Below, piece by piece: positions 1-8,840 of a stretch of DNA of 64,000 bases. The notes under the pieces are model-generated. The model was not told where the DNA came from, did not search any database, and was given only the letters and a program-made list of their open reading frames with translations. Source of the DNA: Bradyrhizobium sp. WBAH42 (lineage in GTDB: Bacteria; Pseudomonadota; Alphaproteobacteria; Rhizobiales; Xanthobacteraceae); the NCBI RefSeq assembly GCF_024585265.1, contig NZ_CP036533.1, forward strand, positions 2,365,001 to 2,429,000, given 5' to 3'. The first letter of the stretch is position 1, and each line of letters opens with the position of its first letter. Both the position numbers and the translations under genes were made by a program.

Positions 1-53
1 AGCGCTGGGCTCACGCTTGCTGCCAGCAGCAAGGCCAGACAGGCTTTCCTCAT
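1..53 (-). CDS. N-terminal fragment of a secreted protein (partial)
   Basis: Only the first 17 codons are in the window. Reading on the minus strand from the ATG at 53, the peptide starts MRKACLALLLAASVSPA, a short basic start followed by a hydrophobic run, as in a Sec signal peptide. A good ribosome binding site (GGGAGAG) lies just upstream on the same strand. The rest of the gene runs off the left edge, so its function cannot be called. It is divergent from the thioesterase gene at 627. Confidence 0.55.
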   Translation of the reverse strand, partial: MRKACLALLLAASVSPA

Positions 54-626
54 CACGCGTCTCTCCCTTTTGCGACGGCGGGCTTCGTTGGCCCGGTCTC
101 GTTAATTAACATGTTATCTAATTGGCCGGCGCGTTCAAGCCGGAACTGAGGCGCGGGGTGTCGCGCCATCTACGTCAGCCATGTTGCATGGATTTGTCGC
201 TGCTCGGGCGACGACCGCTCTCCCCTTTGCGCAAACGTTATATCTTATAATTATCGTCTGCGAGCCCGTGCGACAAGCAGGCCCCGGACCCAAGCCTACA
301 GGATCGGGCGGAGCAAGTATTGCGGGCAAAGGTCGCAATCATCGACCCGGGGCCGACCGGATCGTTGCTGGGGCAACTGTCATGCCCCGCGAAGGCGGGG
401 CATCCAGTACGCCGCGGCCTTTCGATTTCAATCACTGTCGTCTCTGGAATACTGGATCACCCGCCCCGGTGCGCCATTGCGCACAAGGCGGGTGATGACA
501 GTCTTGGTGAGGCGACGGCGGAGCTCGTTTCAAACACCTGCACAAATTCCGTTTAAAGCTTTGTAGGTGATGCATTCGCCGCTTCATTCGCTTCCAATGC
601 GGCCAAAGCAATGAAGCGAGATTGCC
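54..626. other. Intergenic region, promoter DNA and one palindromic repeat
   Basis: About 570 bases between two divergent genes without a convincing coding frame. Near the left gene there is an AT-rich stretch containing the perfect palindrome GTTAATTAAC at 101-110. A second AT-rich block around 236-256 (CGTTATATCTTATAATTATCG) is nearly palindromic. Both could be regulatory sites for the left gene. From 379 to 499 lies a copy of the dispersed palindromic repeat (family A), listed separately. Confidence 0.5.
379..499. repeat. Dispersed palindromic repeat, family A, copy 1
   Basis: The element starts GTCATGCCCCGCGAAGGCGG and ends with the complementary pattern, GGATCACCCGCC and then GGCGGGTGATGAC, so the two ends can pair. 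The same core, CCCGCGAAGGCGGG followed by CCAGTA, recurs at 7305-7404 and 25233-25329. This copy is degenerate in its right arm. It resembles the short non-coding palindromic repeats scattered between genes in Bradyrhizobium-type genomes. Confidence 0.75.
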
Positions 627-1046
627 ATGACCTTCACCGACATCCCCGCCGGCTACGAGCCGCATTTCCGCAAAGCGCCGCTGACCGATCCCTGGGAGCC
701 GCTCTACTCGAAGAAGACCGACAAGGGCGTCACCGTCGGACTCCGCCTGGCGACGCCGCACACCAACGCCCGCGGGCTGATTCACGGCGGGCTGATCGCG
801 GCGCTCGCTGACGCCGCCATGGGCTACAGCTGCGCCCAGGCGACGGGCTGGACGACGTCGTTCGTCACCATCTCGCTGTCGGTCGACTATGTCGGCGCCG
901 CCGAGATCGGCCAATGGCTCGCGGTCGAGGGCGAGGCGATCAAGGCCGGAAACACGATCTGCTTCGCGCAGTGCCTGGTGAAGGCGGACGACGCCGTGAT
1001 CGCGCGGGCCAGCGGTACGTTCCGGGTGGTGCCGAAGAAGGGATGA
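627..1046 (+). CDS. PaaI-type hotdog-fold thioesterase
   Basis: A 139-residue protein of the hotdog acyl-CoA thioesterase superfamily, PaaI/YbgC-like subgroup, which hydrolyses acyl- or aryl-CoA thioesters. The family signature is visible: a His-Gly-Gly motif at about residues 53-55 (GLIHGGLIAALADAAMG), in which the following Asp is the usual catalytic acid, then the strand VTISLSVDYVG. Length is normal for the family. There is no signal peptide, so it is cytosolic. The start at 627 is preceded by a weak AAGCGAGA. It stands alone between repeats, and no substrate can be assigned. Confidence 0.85.
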   Translation: MTFTDIPAGYEPHFRKAPLTDPWEPLYSKKTDKGVTVGLRLATPHTNARGLIHGGLIAALADAAMGYSCAQATGWTTSFVTISLSVDYVGAAEIGQWLAVEGEAIKAGNTICFAQCLVKADDAVIARASGTFRVVPKKG

Positions 1047-1082
1047 CACTCGTGAGGTGGGCCGCGATGTCGCCCCTTGTAC

Positions 1083-1199
1083 CGTCATTGCGAGCGTAGC
1101 GAAGCAAATCCAGACTGCCACTGCGGAAAGACTCTGGATTGCTTCGCGGAGCCTGTCATCGGGCCGCGCTACGCGCGGACCCGTTGGCTCGCAATGACG
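1083..1199. repeat. Dispersed palindromic repeat, family B, copy 1
   Basis: Starts CGTCATTGCGAGCG and ends CGCAATGACG, with internal complementary segments AATCCAGACTGCC and CTCTGGATTGCTTCG. Other copies are at 26581-26666, 32175-32261 and 32943-33029. This copy carries about 30 extra bases near the right end, including another palindrome around CGCGCTACGCGCG. Confidence 0.8.
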
Positions 1200-1228
1200 A
1201 TGTGGAGATAGCGGGGCGGGACACGCAC

Positions 1229-2113
1229 TTACCCAAACCTCCACTCCGCCGTCTCCACCACGAGATCGATGAACGCGCGCACTTTGGCCGAGAGCAGACG
1301 CGAGGTCGGATAGACGATGTGGATCGGCAGCGCCGGCTGCTGGTACTTCGCCAGCACGATCTTCAGGCGTCCGCGCTTCAGGCCCTCGGCGGCCTGATAG
1401 GCCAGCACCCGCGTCACGCCGCCGCCGGCCTCGGCATATTGCAGGGCGGCGTCGGCGCTGTTGCTGATGAAGCGAGGGGACAGCGGCAGCCCGATATCGC
1501 GGCCGTCGCGCAGGAAGCGCCATTCGGACCAGGGGCCGAACTGGATGGTCTGGTGCGTGGCGAGCGCTTCCGGCGTCTTCGGCTCACCATGCCGCTTCAA
1601 ATAGCCGGGCGCAGCCACCACGATCCGCCGCATCTCGCCGACCTGGCGTGCCACCAGCGAGGAATCGGCGAGGCGGCCGATCCGCACCGCTGCATCGACG
1701 GCGTCCTCCACGAGGTTGACGAGGTGGTCCGACAGCCGGAGCTCGGCCGTGACCTCGGGATAGCGCTTGAGATAGGCGGTCATGACCGGCCCGACATGCA
1801 GCCGGCCGAAGCCGACCGGCGCCGACACGACGAGGCGCCCGCTCGGCCGGTTGCGCTCCTCCCGCGCCGAGCCGTCAGCCTCCTCGACATCGGCGAGGAT
1901 GCGCCGAGCTCGCTCCAGATAGCGCGTGCCGACGTCGGTCAGCGTCACCTGCCGGGTGGTCCGCTGCAGCAGCCGCGCGCCGAGATGCTCCTCGAGCGCC
2001 GCGATCAGCCGCGTCACCGCCGATGGCGACAGCTGCAGCTTTCGCGCGGCCGGCGCAAAGCCGCTGAGATCAGCGACCGTGACGAAGACGTGCATGGCTT
2101 CCAGGCGGTCCAT
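1229..2113 (-). CDS. LysR-family transcriptional regulator
   Basis: A 294-residue LysR-type regulator. The N-terminal 60 residues form the winged helix-turn-helix (MDRLEAMHVFVTVADLSGF, then SPSAVTRLIAALEEHLGARL). The rest is the periplasmic-binding-protein-like effector domain, with a typical RLVVSAPVGFGRL opening near residue 93. Its length and the start MDRLEAM fit the family exactly. It is divergent from the PNPOx-fold gene at 2236, with a LysR-type dyad at 2122-2138 between them, so it probably controls that gene and itself. The effector is unknown. Confidence 0.92.
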   Translation of the reverse strand: MDRLEAMHVFVTVADLSGFAPAARKLQLSPSAVTRLIAALEEHLGARLLQRTTRQVTLTDVGTRYLERARRILADVEEADGSAREERNRPSGRLVVSAPVGFGRLHVGPVMTAYLKRYPEVTAELRLSDHLVNLVEDAVDAAVRIGRLADSSLVARQVGEMRRIVVAAPGYLKRHGEPKTPEALATHQTIQFGPWSEWRFLRDGRDIGLPLSPRFISNSADAALQYAEAGGGVTRVLAYQAAEGLKRGRLKIVLAKYQQPALPIHIVYPTSRLLSAKVRAFIDLVVETAEWRFG

Positions 2114-2121
2114 GGGACATT

Positions 2122-2138
2122 ATTGCATATATCGCAAT
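2122..2138. promoter_or_regulatory. Candidate LysR binding dyad (ATTGC-N7-GCAAT)
   Basis: A perfect 5-bp inverted repeat, ATTGC and GCAAT, separated by seven AT-rich bases. It fits the T-N11-A pattern of LysR-type boxes and lies 9-25 bases upstream of the LysR start codon in the divergent promoter with the PNPOx-fold gene. Inferred from pattern and position only. Confidence 0.5.
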
Positions 2139-2235
2139 GATGAAGTGTCAAGGTGCTCAATTGTTTTAGGCGCCGAAAGGTCCAGATTAGGCGCGAAAGA
2201 CGCAAGCATGCGCCGGAATTTCAGGAGATGTTCCG

Positions 2236-2877
2236 ATGACGACCGCAGTCCACACCTATGCCAGCGACGTGGCCTTCTCGCCGGCGGTGAAGACGATCCA
2301 GGCCCGCAAGGGTTCGCGCGAGGCCTATGCACGCAGCGAGCAGCGCGGCTGGCGCACCGAGGTCGACGACAATCTCGCCGCCTTCCTCGCCGACGCCAAT
2401 AGCTTCTACTTCGCCACCGCTTCAGCCGACGGCCAGCCCTACATCCAGCACCGCGGCGGCCCGAAGGGATTTCTCAAGGTGCTGGACAAGCAGACGCTCG
2501 CCTTCGCCGACTACGCCGGCAACCAGCAGTTCATCACGCAAGGGAACCTCTCGGAGAATCCCAAAGCCTACATCTTCGTGATGGACTACGCCCACGGCCG
2601 CCGTGTGAAGATCTGGGGCGAGGCGCGCGTGGTCGAGGACGACGAAGCCCTGACCACGTCACTGATGCCGAAAGGTTATCGTGCCCGCCCCGAGCAGGTG
2701 ATTCTGTTCAAGATCGCGGCCTGGGACACCAACTGCCCGCAGCACATCCCGCAGAAATTCGACGCGTCCGACGTCGCGGCCGCGCTGGCGGCGAGGGATG
2801 CGAGGATCGCGGAGCTGGAGGCGGAGGTTGCGGCGCTGAAGGGGGAGAAGGCGAGCTTAGCCTCCAACGAAAGCTAA
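2236..2877 (+). CDS. Pyridoxamine 5'-phosphate oxidase-fold flavoprotein
   Basis: A 213-residue protein with the split-barrel flavin-binding fold of the PNPOx family. The characteristic stretch is FYFATASADGQPYIQHRGG around residues 54-72, followed by a DYAGNQQF segment and NPKAYIFVMDY. Members bind FMN, F420 or heme and are mostly uncharacterised oxidoreductases. The last 40 residues form an Ala/Glu-rich helix (RDARIAELEAEVAALKG) that looks like a short coiled coil and may mediate oligomerisation. A strong RBS, GGAGATG, precedes the ATG. It is divergent from the LysR gene, its likely regulator. Confidence 0.85.
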   Translation: MTTAVHTYASDVAFSPAVKTIQARKGSREAYARSEQRGWRTEVDDNLAAFLADANSFYFATASADGQPYIQHRGGPKGFLKVLDKQTLAFADYAGNQQFITQGNLSENPKAYIFVMDYAHGRRVKIWGEARVVEDDEALTTSLMPKGYRARPEQVILFKIAAWDTNCPQHIPQKFDASDVAAALAARDARIAELEAEVAALKGEKASLASNES

Positions 2878-2895
2878 AGCAGCCTGCGCGGTACA

Positions 2896-3038
2896 CCCTC
2901 TCCCCTTGTGGGAGAGGGTGCACCGCCGCGGAGCGGCGAGACGGGTGAGGGGTCTCTATCCTCACGAGCAATCTTGCGGGTGGAGAGAACCCCTCATCCG
3001 GCGCTTCGCGCCACCTTCTCCCACAAGGGGAGAAGGGA
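2896..3038. repeat. Inverted-repeat intergenic element, family E
   Basis: The left arm reads CCCTCTCCCCTTGTGGGAG and the right arm ends TTCTCCCACAAGGGGAGAAG, so the outer arms are complementary over about 17 bases. Inner complementary segments (GGGTGAGGGG and CCCCTCATCC) extend the fold. It lies between the convergent ends of the PNPOx-fold gene and livF, where it could also act as a transcription barrier. It is the only full copy in the window. Confidence 0.7.
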
Positions 3039-3055
3039 AGAACAGCGCTACATCG

Positions 3056-3787
3056 CTAAATCACGCTCGCGCCTTCGTGCTGGAAGCCGAGATAGCTTGC
3101 CGCGACCCGCTCGTTGGCCGCGATGTCGCTGGCCTTGCCGCTGAGCACGAACTCGCCGAGCTCCATCACATAGGCCTGGTCCGCGATCTTCAGCGCGGCC
3201 TGCGCGTTCTGCTCGACCAGCAGCACGGAGACGCCGGCGGCGCGGAGCTCGGTGACGATGCGGAAGATGTCGGCGACGATGATCGGGGCAAGGCCCAGGC
3301 TCGGCTCGTCCAGCATCAAGAGCTTCGGCTCGCCCATCAGCGCGCGGCCCATCGCGAGCATCTGCTGCTCGCCGCCGGAGAGCGTGCCGGCGAGCTGCTT
3401 GCGCCGCTCCTTCAGCCGCGGAAACAGCGCATAGACCCGCTCGATCGAGGCTTTCGCCTTGCTGCGCTCGATCCGGAACGCGCCCAGCTCGAGATTGTCC
3501 TCGACATTCATGGTCACGAACAATTCGCGGTGCTCGGGAACGAGACCGAGCCCCATCGCGACGCGGTCCTCGATGTCGAGCCGGGCGAGATCCTGCCCGG
3601 CAAAGGCGACGCGGCCTTTCAGCGGCAGGATGCCCATGATGGCCGAAAGCAGCGTGGTCTTGCCGGCACCGTTGGCGCCGACGATGGTGACGATCTCGTT
3701 GGTGCCGACCTCGAGCGAGACCGAACGCACTGCCTCGACCTTGCCATAGGCGACATGCGCGTCGGTGACGGACAACAGCGTGCTCAT
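3056..3787 (-). CDS. livF: HAAT-family ABC transporter ATPase, LivF type
   Basis: A 243-residue ABC ATPase of the LivF subgroup, energising uptake of amino acids or organic acids by a branched-chain-amino-acid-type importer. Walker A GANGAGKT lies at residues 37-44, the signature LSGGEQQ at 136-142 and Walker B LLMLDE at 156-161. Its start codon overlaps the end of the upstream livM-livG fusion gene by four bases (ATGA), so the two are translationally coupled. It is the last gene of a three-gene operon starting at 6599. Substrate is not evident, and no binding protein gene is in this operon. Confidence 0.93.
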   Translation of the reverse strand: MSTLLSVTDAHVAYGKVEAVRSVSLEVGTNEIVTIVGANGAGKTTLLSAIMGILPLKGRVAFAGQDLARLDIEDRVAMGLGLVPEHRELFVTMNVEDNLELGAFRIERSKAKASIERVYALFPRLKERRKQLAGTLSGGEQQMLAMGRALMGEPKLLMLDEPSLGLAPIIVADIFRIVTELRAAGVSVLLVEQNAQAALKIADQAYVMELGEFVLSGKASDIAANERVAASYLGFQHEGASVI

Positions 3788-5553
3788 GCCGCCACTCCGA
3801 GATAGGCCTTGATCACTTCGGGATTGGTCTTGATCGTCGCCGGCGTGCCTTCGGCGATCTTGGTGCCGAAATCGAGCACCACGATGCGGTCGGCGAGATT
3901 CATGACGAAGCCCATGTCGTGCTCGACCAGCAGCACGCTCATGCCGCCGTCGCGCAGCTCGCGGAGCAGCGCGGCGAGCCGCTGCTTCTCCATGTGGCGC
4001 AGGCCCGCCGCCGGCTCGTCGAGCAGCAGCAGCATCGGGTCGACGCAGAGCGCGCGGGCGATCTCGACGATGCGCTGCTGGCCGAGCGAGAGCGAGCCTG
4101 CCAGCTGGTGCATCTGTTCGGTGAGGCCGACGCGCTCGATCTGGCGCGCGGCCTCGGCGAGCAGCTTGGCTTCATCGGCGCGGTCGAGCCGCAGCATCGA
4201 GGAAACGGGTCCGGAATGACCGCGCAGATGTGCGCCGATCGCGACATTCTCCAGCACGGTCATGTCGGGGACGAGCTTGACGTGCTGGAAGGTCCTGCTG
4301 ATGCCGAGCTTGACGATCTCCTGCGGCGGTGCGTTGTCGACCTTCCTGCCGAGCACCGAGATCGAGCCCGAGGTCGCCGACAATACGCCGGTGATCAGGT
4401 TGAAGGTCGTGCTCTTGCCGGCGCCGTTCGGGCCGATCAGCGCGACGATCTCGCGGGCCTGGACGTCGAAGGAGACGTTGTTCACCGCGACCACGCCGCC
4501 GAACTGTTTTCGCGCCTTCTCGACCTGAAGCAGGACACCGGCCTCGGTGGGCGCGCGGGCGCGATGCTCCAGCTTCAGCGAGGTGTCCGGCTTCTCGCCA
4601 TCGGTGCGCTCGGGGAAGAACGACATCAGCCAGGGCCAGAGTCCGCCGGGCGCAAGTTGCAGCAGCGCCACCAGCATGATGCCGAACACGATGGTCTCGA
4701 CCTGGCCTGAGCCGGGCAGGATCAACGGCAGATAGCTCTGCAGCACCTCTTTCAGGATCACGACGATTGCCGCCCCCAGCACGCCGCCCCAGACATAGCC
4801 GGCGCCGCCGACCACGGCGATGAAGAGATATTCGATGCCCATATGCGCACCGAACGGCGTCGGGTTCACCGCGCGCTGGAGATGGGCGTAGAGCCACCCG
4901 GACAGGCCGGCGAGCACCGCGGCATGGATGAACACCAGCAGTTTGGCCCGCGGCGTGTGGACGCCGAACGCCTCGGCCGCGACATGGCCGCGGCGTAGCG
5001 CACGGATGGCGCGGCCGGTGCGGGAGTCCAGCAGGTTCATCGTCAGCAGGGCCGAGAGGATCACGGCGACCCAGATCGCGTAATAGATCGAGCCGGGCGA
5101 GAGCATCTTGAACGTGCCGATCGACAGCGGCGGGATCGCTGAGATGCCGTCGTTGCGGCCCAGAAACTCCAGCTTGCTGAACAGGTAGAACAGCCCAAGC
5201 CCCCAGGCGAGGGTGCCGAGCGGCAGATAGTGCCCCGAGAGGCGCACGGTGATCAGCCCGAGCAGCACCGCGAGCGAGCCGCTGACCAGGAGCGACAGCG
5301 GCAGCGTCAGCCAGGGCGACAGGCCGTAGGCCGTCGACAGCACCGCGGTGGTATAGGCGCCGAAGCCGACGAAGGCGGCCTGGCCGAACGAGGTGAGGCC
5401 GCCGACGCCGGTCAGCAGCACGAGGCCCATCGCGACCAGGGCCGCAAGGCCGATATTGTCGAGCAGCACGATCCAGAACGGGGGCACGCCCGGGATGAAC
5501 GGGATCGCCGCCATGACAAGTGCAAAGACGAGGATGGGAAGCCGGCTCTGCAT
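3784..5553 (-). CDS. livM: Fused LivM permease and LivG ATPase
   Basis: A 589-residue single chain joining two transporter subunits. Residues 1 to about 310 are the LivM-type permease with many membrane segments and the family region [16 protein letters not shown] charged linker of about 25 residues follows. From about 340 to the end is a LivG-type ATPase with Walker A GPNGAGKS at 374-381, a variant signature LSLGQQR near 493 and Walker [12 protein letters not shown]. The frame is open through the junction, so this looks like a true fusion. The gene follows livH closely, with AAGGA just before its ATG, and overlaps livF by four bases. Confidence 0.92.
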   Translation of the reverse strand: MQSRLPILVFALVMAAIPFIPGVPPFWIVLLDNIGLAALVAMGLVLLTGVGGLTSFGQAAFVGFGAYTTAVLSTAYGLSPWLTLPLSLLVSGSLAVLLGLITVRLSGHYLPLGTLAWGLGLFYLFSKLEFLGRNDGISAIPPLSIGTFKMLSPGSIYYAIWVAVILSALLTMNLLDSRTGRAIRALRRGHVAAEAFGVHTPRAKLLVFIHAAVLAGLSGWLYAHLQRAVNPTPFGAHMGIEYLFIAVVGGAGYVWGGVLGAAIVVILKEVLQSYLPLILPGSGQVETIVFGIMLVALLQLAPGGLWPWLMSFFPERTDGEKPDTSLKLEHRARAPTEAGVLLQVEKARKQFGGVVAVNNVSFDVQAREIVALIGPNGAGKSTTFNLITGVLSATSGSISVLGRKVDNAPPQEIVKLGISRTFQHVKLVPDMTVLENVAIGAHLRGHSGPVSSMLRLDRADEAKLLAEAARQIERVGLTEQMHQLAGSLSLGQQRIVEIARALCVDPMLLLLDEPAAGLRHMEKQRLAALLRELRDGGMSVLLVEHDMGFVMNLADRIVVLDFGTKIAEGTPATIKTNPEVIKAYLGVAA

Positions 5554-5558
5554 CGGGC

Positions 5559-6599
5559 TCAGTCCTTCTCTTCCTCTACCGCGGGCGCGGCGAGCGAGCG
5601 CAGCAGCAGCACGGGGATCAGCAGCATGAAGACGATCACCTCCTTGTAATTGGAGGCATAGAAGGATGAGAACGCCTCGACGATGCCGACCACCAGCGCC
5701 GCGACGGCGGTGAGGGGATAGCTGACGAGGCCGCCGATGATCGCGGCGACGAAGCCCTTCAGCCCGATCAGGAAGCCGGAGTCATAATACAGCGTCGTGA
5801 TCGGCACGATCAGAATGCCGGAGAGCGCGCCGATCACGGAGGCCAGCAGGAAAGCGATCTGGCCCGACAGCGTGGTGCGGATGCCGGCGAGCCGTGCCCC
5901 GAGCCGGTTCACGGCAGTGGCGCGCAACGCCTTGCCATAGAGCGTCAGGCCGAAGAACAGCCAGAGCCCGACGATGAAGGCGATGGTGATCGCGTAGACG
6001 GTGATGCTCTGGCCGGTGAAGCGCAGCGCGCCGGCGGTGAAGGCGCCGGACAGCACGGCAGGCCCGCGCTGGCCTTCGGCGCCGAAGAACAACAGGCCGA
6101 GGCCCTGCAGCGCGAGGTGGACGCCGACGGAGGCGATCAGCAGCACCAGCACCGAGGTGTGCGCCAGCGGCTGGAACGCGATGCGGTAGAGATAGACGCC
6201 GATCATCGCCACGATCACCAGCGACAGCGCGATGCAGACCGCGACCGGCGGCTTCTGGGCGGCGAAATACAGCGTCAGCGCCAGCACGATGCCCGGCAGC
6301 ACGACATTGGCGGTGAAGCTGCGCGCGATCAGCCGCCCATGCAGCGCCTTGCGCGCGACGAACAGATCGAAGGCGAAGGCGCCGATGCCGAGCGCCAGCG
6401 CGAGCTTAGCCGTGCCCGGCATCTGGCTGGCGGCCAGCGAGGCATAGGTCAGCGCGCCATAGGTGACGAATTCGCCCTGGGGAATGAGGATGACGCGGGT
6501 GACGGCGAACACCAGCACCAGCGCCAGGCCGAGCAGCGCGTAGATTGCGCCATTGGTGATGCCGTCCTGCAGCAGGAACAGCATGATGGTGGTATTCAA
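5559..6599 (-). CDS. livH: HAAT-family ABC permease, LivH type
   Basis: A 346-residue integral membrane protein of the LivH permease family. Family features include LQDGITNGAIYALLGLALVL near the N terminus, QGEFVTYGALTYA, and a conserved GLKGFVAAIIGGL segment near residue 277. The start is probably TTG at 6599, preceded by a strong GGGGGAG nine bases away; ATG at 6584 is an alternative. It is the first gene of a livH-livMG-livF operon, transcribed away from the MarR gene across a 175-base region with a perfect inverted repeat, which is likely to control it. Confidence 0.92.
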   Translation of the reverse strand: MNTTIMLFLLQDGITNGAIYALLGLALVLVFAVTRVILIPQGEFVTYGALTYASLAASQMPGTAKLALALGIGAFAFDLFVARKALHGRLIARSFTANVVLPGIVLALTLYFAAQKPPVAVCIALSLVIVAMIGVYLYRIAFQPLAHTSVLVLLIASVGVHLALQGLGLLFFGAEGQRGPAVLSGAFTAGALRFTGQSITVYAITIAFIVGLWLFFGLTLYGKALRATAVNRLGARLAGIRTTLSGQIAFLLASVIGALSGILIVPITTLYYDSGFLIGLKGFVAAIIGGLVSYPLTAVAALVVGIVEAFSSFYASNYKEVIVFMLLIPVLLLRSLAAPAVEEEKD

Positions 6600-6681
6600 G
6601 ACCGGACGCTCCCCCTTAATCCGGACCGGTCCTCCTGATTGTGGTGGACGGTCCGCTCACAGCCATTGAAAAACGCATGCG

Positions 6682-6715
6682 ATATTTGATATGGTCCATA
6701 ACAATTATCAAATAT
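6682..6715. promoter_or_regulatory. Inverted-repeat operator between livH and marR
   Basis: ATATTTGATA at 6682-6691 and its exact complement TATCAAATAT at 6706-6715 form a perfect 10-bp inverted repeat with a 14-base spacer. The site is AT-rich in a GC-rich genome and lies in the divergent promoter between livH and the MarR gene. The likely ligand is the MarR protein at 6775, repressing both directions until an inducer, perhaps the transporter's substrate or its CoA derivative, is present. The repeat is seen directly; the assignment is inference. Confidence 0.65.
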
Positions 6716-6774
6716 AACTTCAAGGGCGGGGAACGAACCCGTCCCGAATTTAGCGGGATTACGAGCACGAGGCG

Positions 6775-7296
6775 ATGACCGTTTCCAAAACCGCTGAAAA
6801 GTCTTCCGAAAAGCCTGCCGAGGCGGCCAAGGGCCGCAAGGACGCGGGCGAGCCGCAGGCTGAAGCCCTCCAGCTCGGCGAGCTTTCCGAGCAGCTGGGC
6901 TATGTCCTGAAACGTGCACAGCTCAAGGTGTTCGAGAATTTCTTGCGCTGCATGGCCTCGCTCCAGCTGACGCCGGCGCAGTTCTCGGTGCTGCTGCTGG
7001 TCGAGAAGAACCCCGGCCGTAACCAGACCGAGATCGCCTCCACGCTCGGCATCCTCCGGCCGAACTTCGTGGCCATGCTCGACAATCTGGAGAGCCGCGA
7101 CCTTTGCGCGCGGATCCGCTCCACCAACGACCGCCGCTCGCACATCCTGGTCTTGACCGACAAGGGCAAGGCCGTGCTGGCGCGGGCGAAGAAGCTCGTC
7201 GCCACCAAGCACGAGGCCCGGTTGAACGATCTGCTCGGTCAGGCCAACCGCGAAGCCCTGATCGGAATGCTCGCGAAGATCGCCAACGAGTTTTGA
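6775..7296 (+). CDS. MarR-family transcriptional regulator
   Basis: A 173-residue MarR regulator. The first 40 residues are a Lys/Glu/Ala-rich, probably disordered extension. The MarR winged helix-turn-helix follows, with LTPAQFSVLLLVEKNPGRNQ and TEIASTLGILRPNFVAMLD at about 62-103 and the wing RSTNDRRSHILVLTDKGK at about 115-132. MarR proteins close to liv-type transporters often sense aromatic or other organic acids or their CoA esters. The divergent placement and the inverted repeat at 6682-6715 suggest control of the livH operon. A GAGG sits very close to the ATG. Confidence 0.9.
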   Translation: MTVSKTAEKSSEKPAEAAKGRKDAGEPQAEALQLGELSEQLGYVLKRAQLKVFENFLRCMASLQLTPAQFSVLLLVEKNPGRNQTEIASTLGILRPNFVAMLDNLESRDLCARIRSTNDRRSHILVLTDKGKAVLARAKKLVATKHEARLNDLLGQANREALIGMLAKIANEF

Positions 7297-7304
7297 GTTA
7301 CTCC

Positions 7305-7404
7305 GTCATCGCCCGCAAAGGCGGGCGATCCAGTATTCCAGAGGCCGTAGTGAGATGCGGAGAAGGCCCGGCGTACTGGATTCCCCGCTTTCGCGGGGAA
7401 TGAC
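7305..7404. repeat. Dispersed palindromic repeat, family A, copy 2
   Basis: Starts GTCATCGCCCGCAAAGGCGG, ends CCCCGCTTTCGCGGGGAATG and then AC, with internal CCAGTATTCC and TACTGGATTCC able to pair. It lies between the convergent ends of the MarR gene and the glycerate kinase gene. Confidence 0.8.
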
Positions 7405-7425
7405 ACCGTTGTTGGGGCAGGCGCC

Positions 7426-8709
7426 TCAATCCACCAAAATCACCCGGATATCGTTGACGTTGGTCAGGGTCGGGCCGGGCTGCAGCAGGTCGGCGGTCGC
7501 CTCGAAGAACGTGGTCGCGTCGTTGTTGTCGAGATAGGCCTGCGGCTCGAGCCCCAAGGCCTTCATCTTCGCGAACGTCGCAGCGTCGATCAGCGCGCCG
7601 GCGGGGTCGGTCGGGTGGCCGGCGCCGCCATCGGCGCCGTCGGTGTCGCCGGCCAGCGCCGCGATGCCGGCCGTGTCCTTCAAGAGCGAGGCCAGCGCCA
7701 GCGCGTATTCCTGGTTCGGCCCGCCGCGGCCATTGCCGCGCACGGTGACCGTGAGCTCGCCGCCGGACAGGATCGCGACGCGCTTGCCCTGCGCGCGGGC
7801 CTGAAGTGCCAGCCTGGCGTGGTCGGCGGCGACCTCGCGCGCCTCGCCTTCGAGATCGGCGCCGAGATCGATGGTCTCGTAACCGGACTCGCGTGCGAGC
7901 TTCACCGCCGCGTCCAGCGATTGCTTGGGCCGCGCGATCAGCTCGAACGACGCGCGCGCGAAGGCGGCGTCATCGGGCTTGGCGCTTTCATTGGCGGGCT
8001 CGTCGAGCGCGCGGCGCACCGCATCGTCGATGTCGAGCTTGTATTTCGCCACGATCGCGCGCGCATCGGCCAGCGTGGTCGGATCAGGCACGGTGGGGCC
8101 GGAGGCGATCGCGGAAGGATCGTCGTGCGGCACGTCGGAGATCGCGAGCGTCACGATCTCCGCGGCGTTCCTGCCGGCGCGGGCGAGACGGCCGCCCTTG
8201 ATCCGCGACAGGTGCTTGCGCACGACGTTCATCTCGCCGATCGGCGCGCCCGAGCGCAGCAGCGCCTTGTTGACCGCCTGCTTCTGCGCGAAGCTGATGC
8301 CCTCCACCGGCGCGATCCAGTTGGCCGAGCCGCCGCCGGTGAGCAGCACCAGCAAGAGATCGTCCGGCCCGGCCTCGCCCGCGAGTGCGAGGGTGTCGGC
8401 CGCGCCCTTCAGGCCGGCTTCGTCGGGCACGGGATGACCGGCTTCGACCACACGAATGCGGCGCGTCGGCACGCCGTAGCCGTGGCGCGTGGTGGCGATG
8501 CCGACGAGGCGCTCCGGCGCCAATCCCAGCGCGTCGAGATAATGCCGCTCCGCGGCCGCGGCCATCGCGCCGGCGCCCTTGCCGGCGGCGAGGCAGATCA
8601 CGCGCCCCCTGGGCGCAGGCCGCAGGTGAGGGGCCAGCACCACGTTGGGATGGGCGGCGGCGACGGCGGCGTCGTAAAGCGCGCGGAGCAGGGGGCGTCG
8701 GTCGGTCAT
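7426..8709 (-). CDS. Glycerate 2-kinase family protein (DUF4147/MOFRL)
   Basis: A 427-residue member of the class II glycerate kinase family (GckA/TtuD-like), which phosphorylates D-glycerate to 2-phosphoglycerate. The N-terminal DUF4147 domain opens with RALYDAAVAAAHP and CLAAGKGAGAMAAAAERHY, has GGGSANWIAPVEG near residue 126, and RKHLSRIKGGRLAR near 163. The C-terminal MOFRL domain carries the eponymous type of segment LSGGELTVTVRGNGRGGPNQ near 305. Length is typical. It is a single gene between the two transporter cassettes and could serve serine-cycle, photorespiratory or hydroxypyruvate metabolism. Confidence 0.9.
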   Translation of the reverse strand: MTDRRPLLRALYDAAVAAAHPNVVLAPHLRPAPRGRVICLAAGKGAGAMAAAAERHYLDALGLAPERLVGIATTRHGYGVPTRRIRVVEAGHPVPDEAGLKGAADTLALAGEAGPDDLLLVLLTGGGSANWIAPVEGISFAQKQAVNKALLRSGAPIGEMNVVRKHLSRIKGGRLARAGRNAAEIVTLAISDVPHDDPSAIASGPTVPDPTTLADARAIVAKYKLDIDDAVRRALDEPANESAKPDDAAFARASFELIARPKQSLDAAVKLARESGYETIDLGADLEGEAREVAADHARLALQARAQGKRVAILSGGELTVTVRGNGRGGPNQEYALALASLLKDTAGIAALAGDTDGADGGAGHPTDPAGALIDAATFAKMKALGLEPQAYLDNNDATTFFEATADLLQPGPTLTNVNDIRVILVD

Positions 8710-8807
8710 GGACGATGGCCTTGAGCAGACGGGAGTGGCGGCGACGAGGTCGCCGCCATCTGCCTACCGCATCGTGCGCCAAAGCGTAAGCGGCCTTTGC
8801 CATCATT

Positions 8808-8821
8808 CGATTGTGCAATCG
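8808..8821. promoter_or_regulatory. Short dyad upstream of the glycerate kinase gene
   Basis: CGATTG and CAATCG flank a TG centre, giving a 6-bp inverted repeat about 100 bases upstream of the glycerate kinase start at 8709. It may be an operator or part of that promoter. Nothing ties it to a particular regulator. Confidence 0.3.
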
Positions 8822-8840
8822 CGTGATCAAAATTGCCGCG

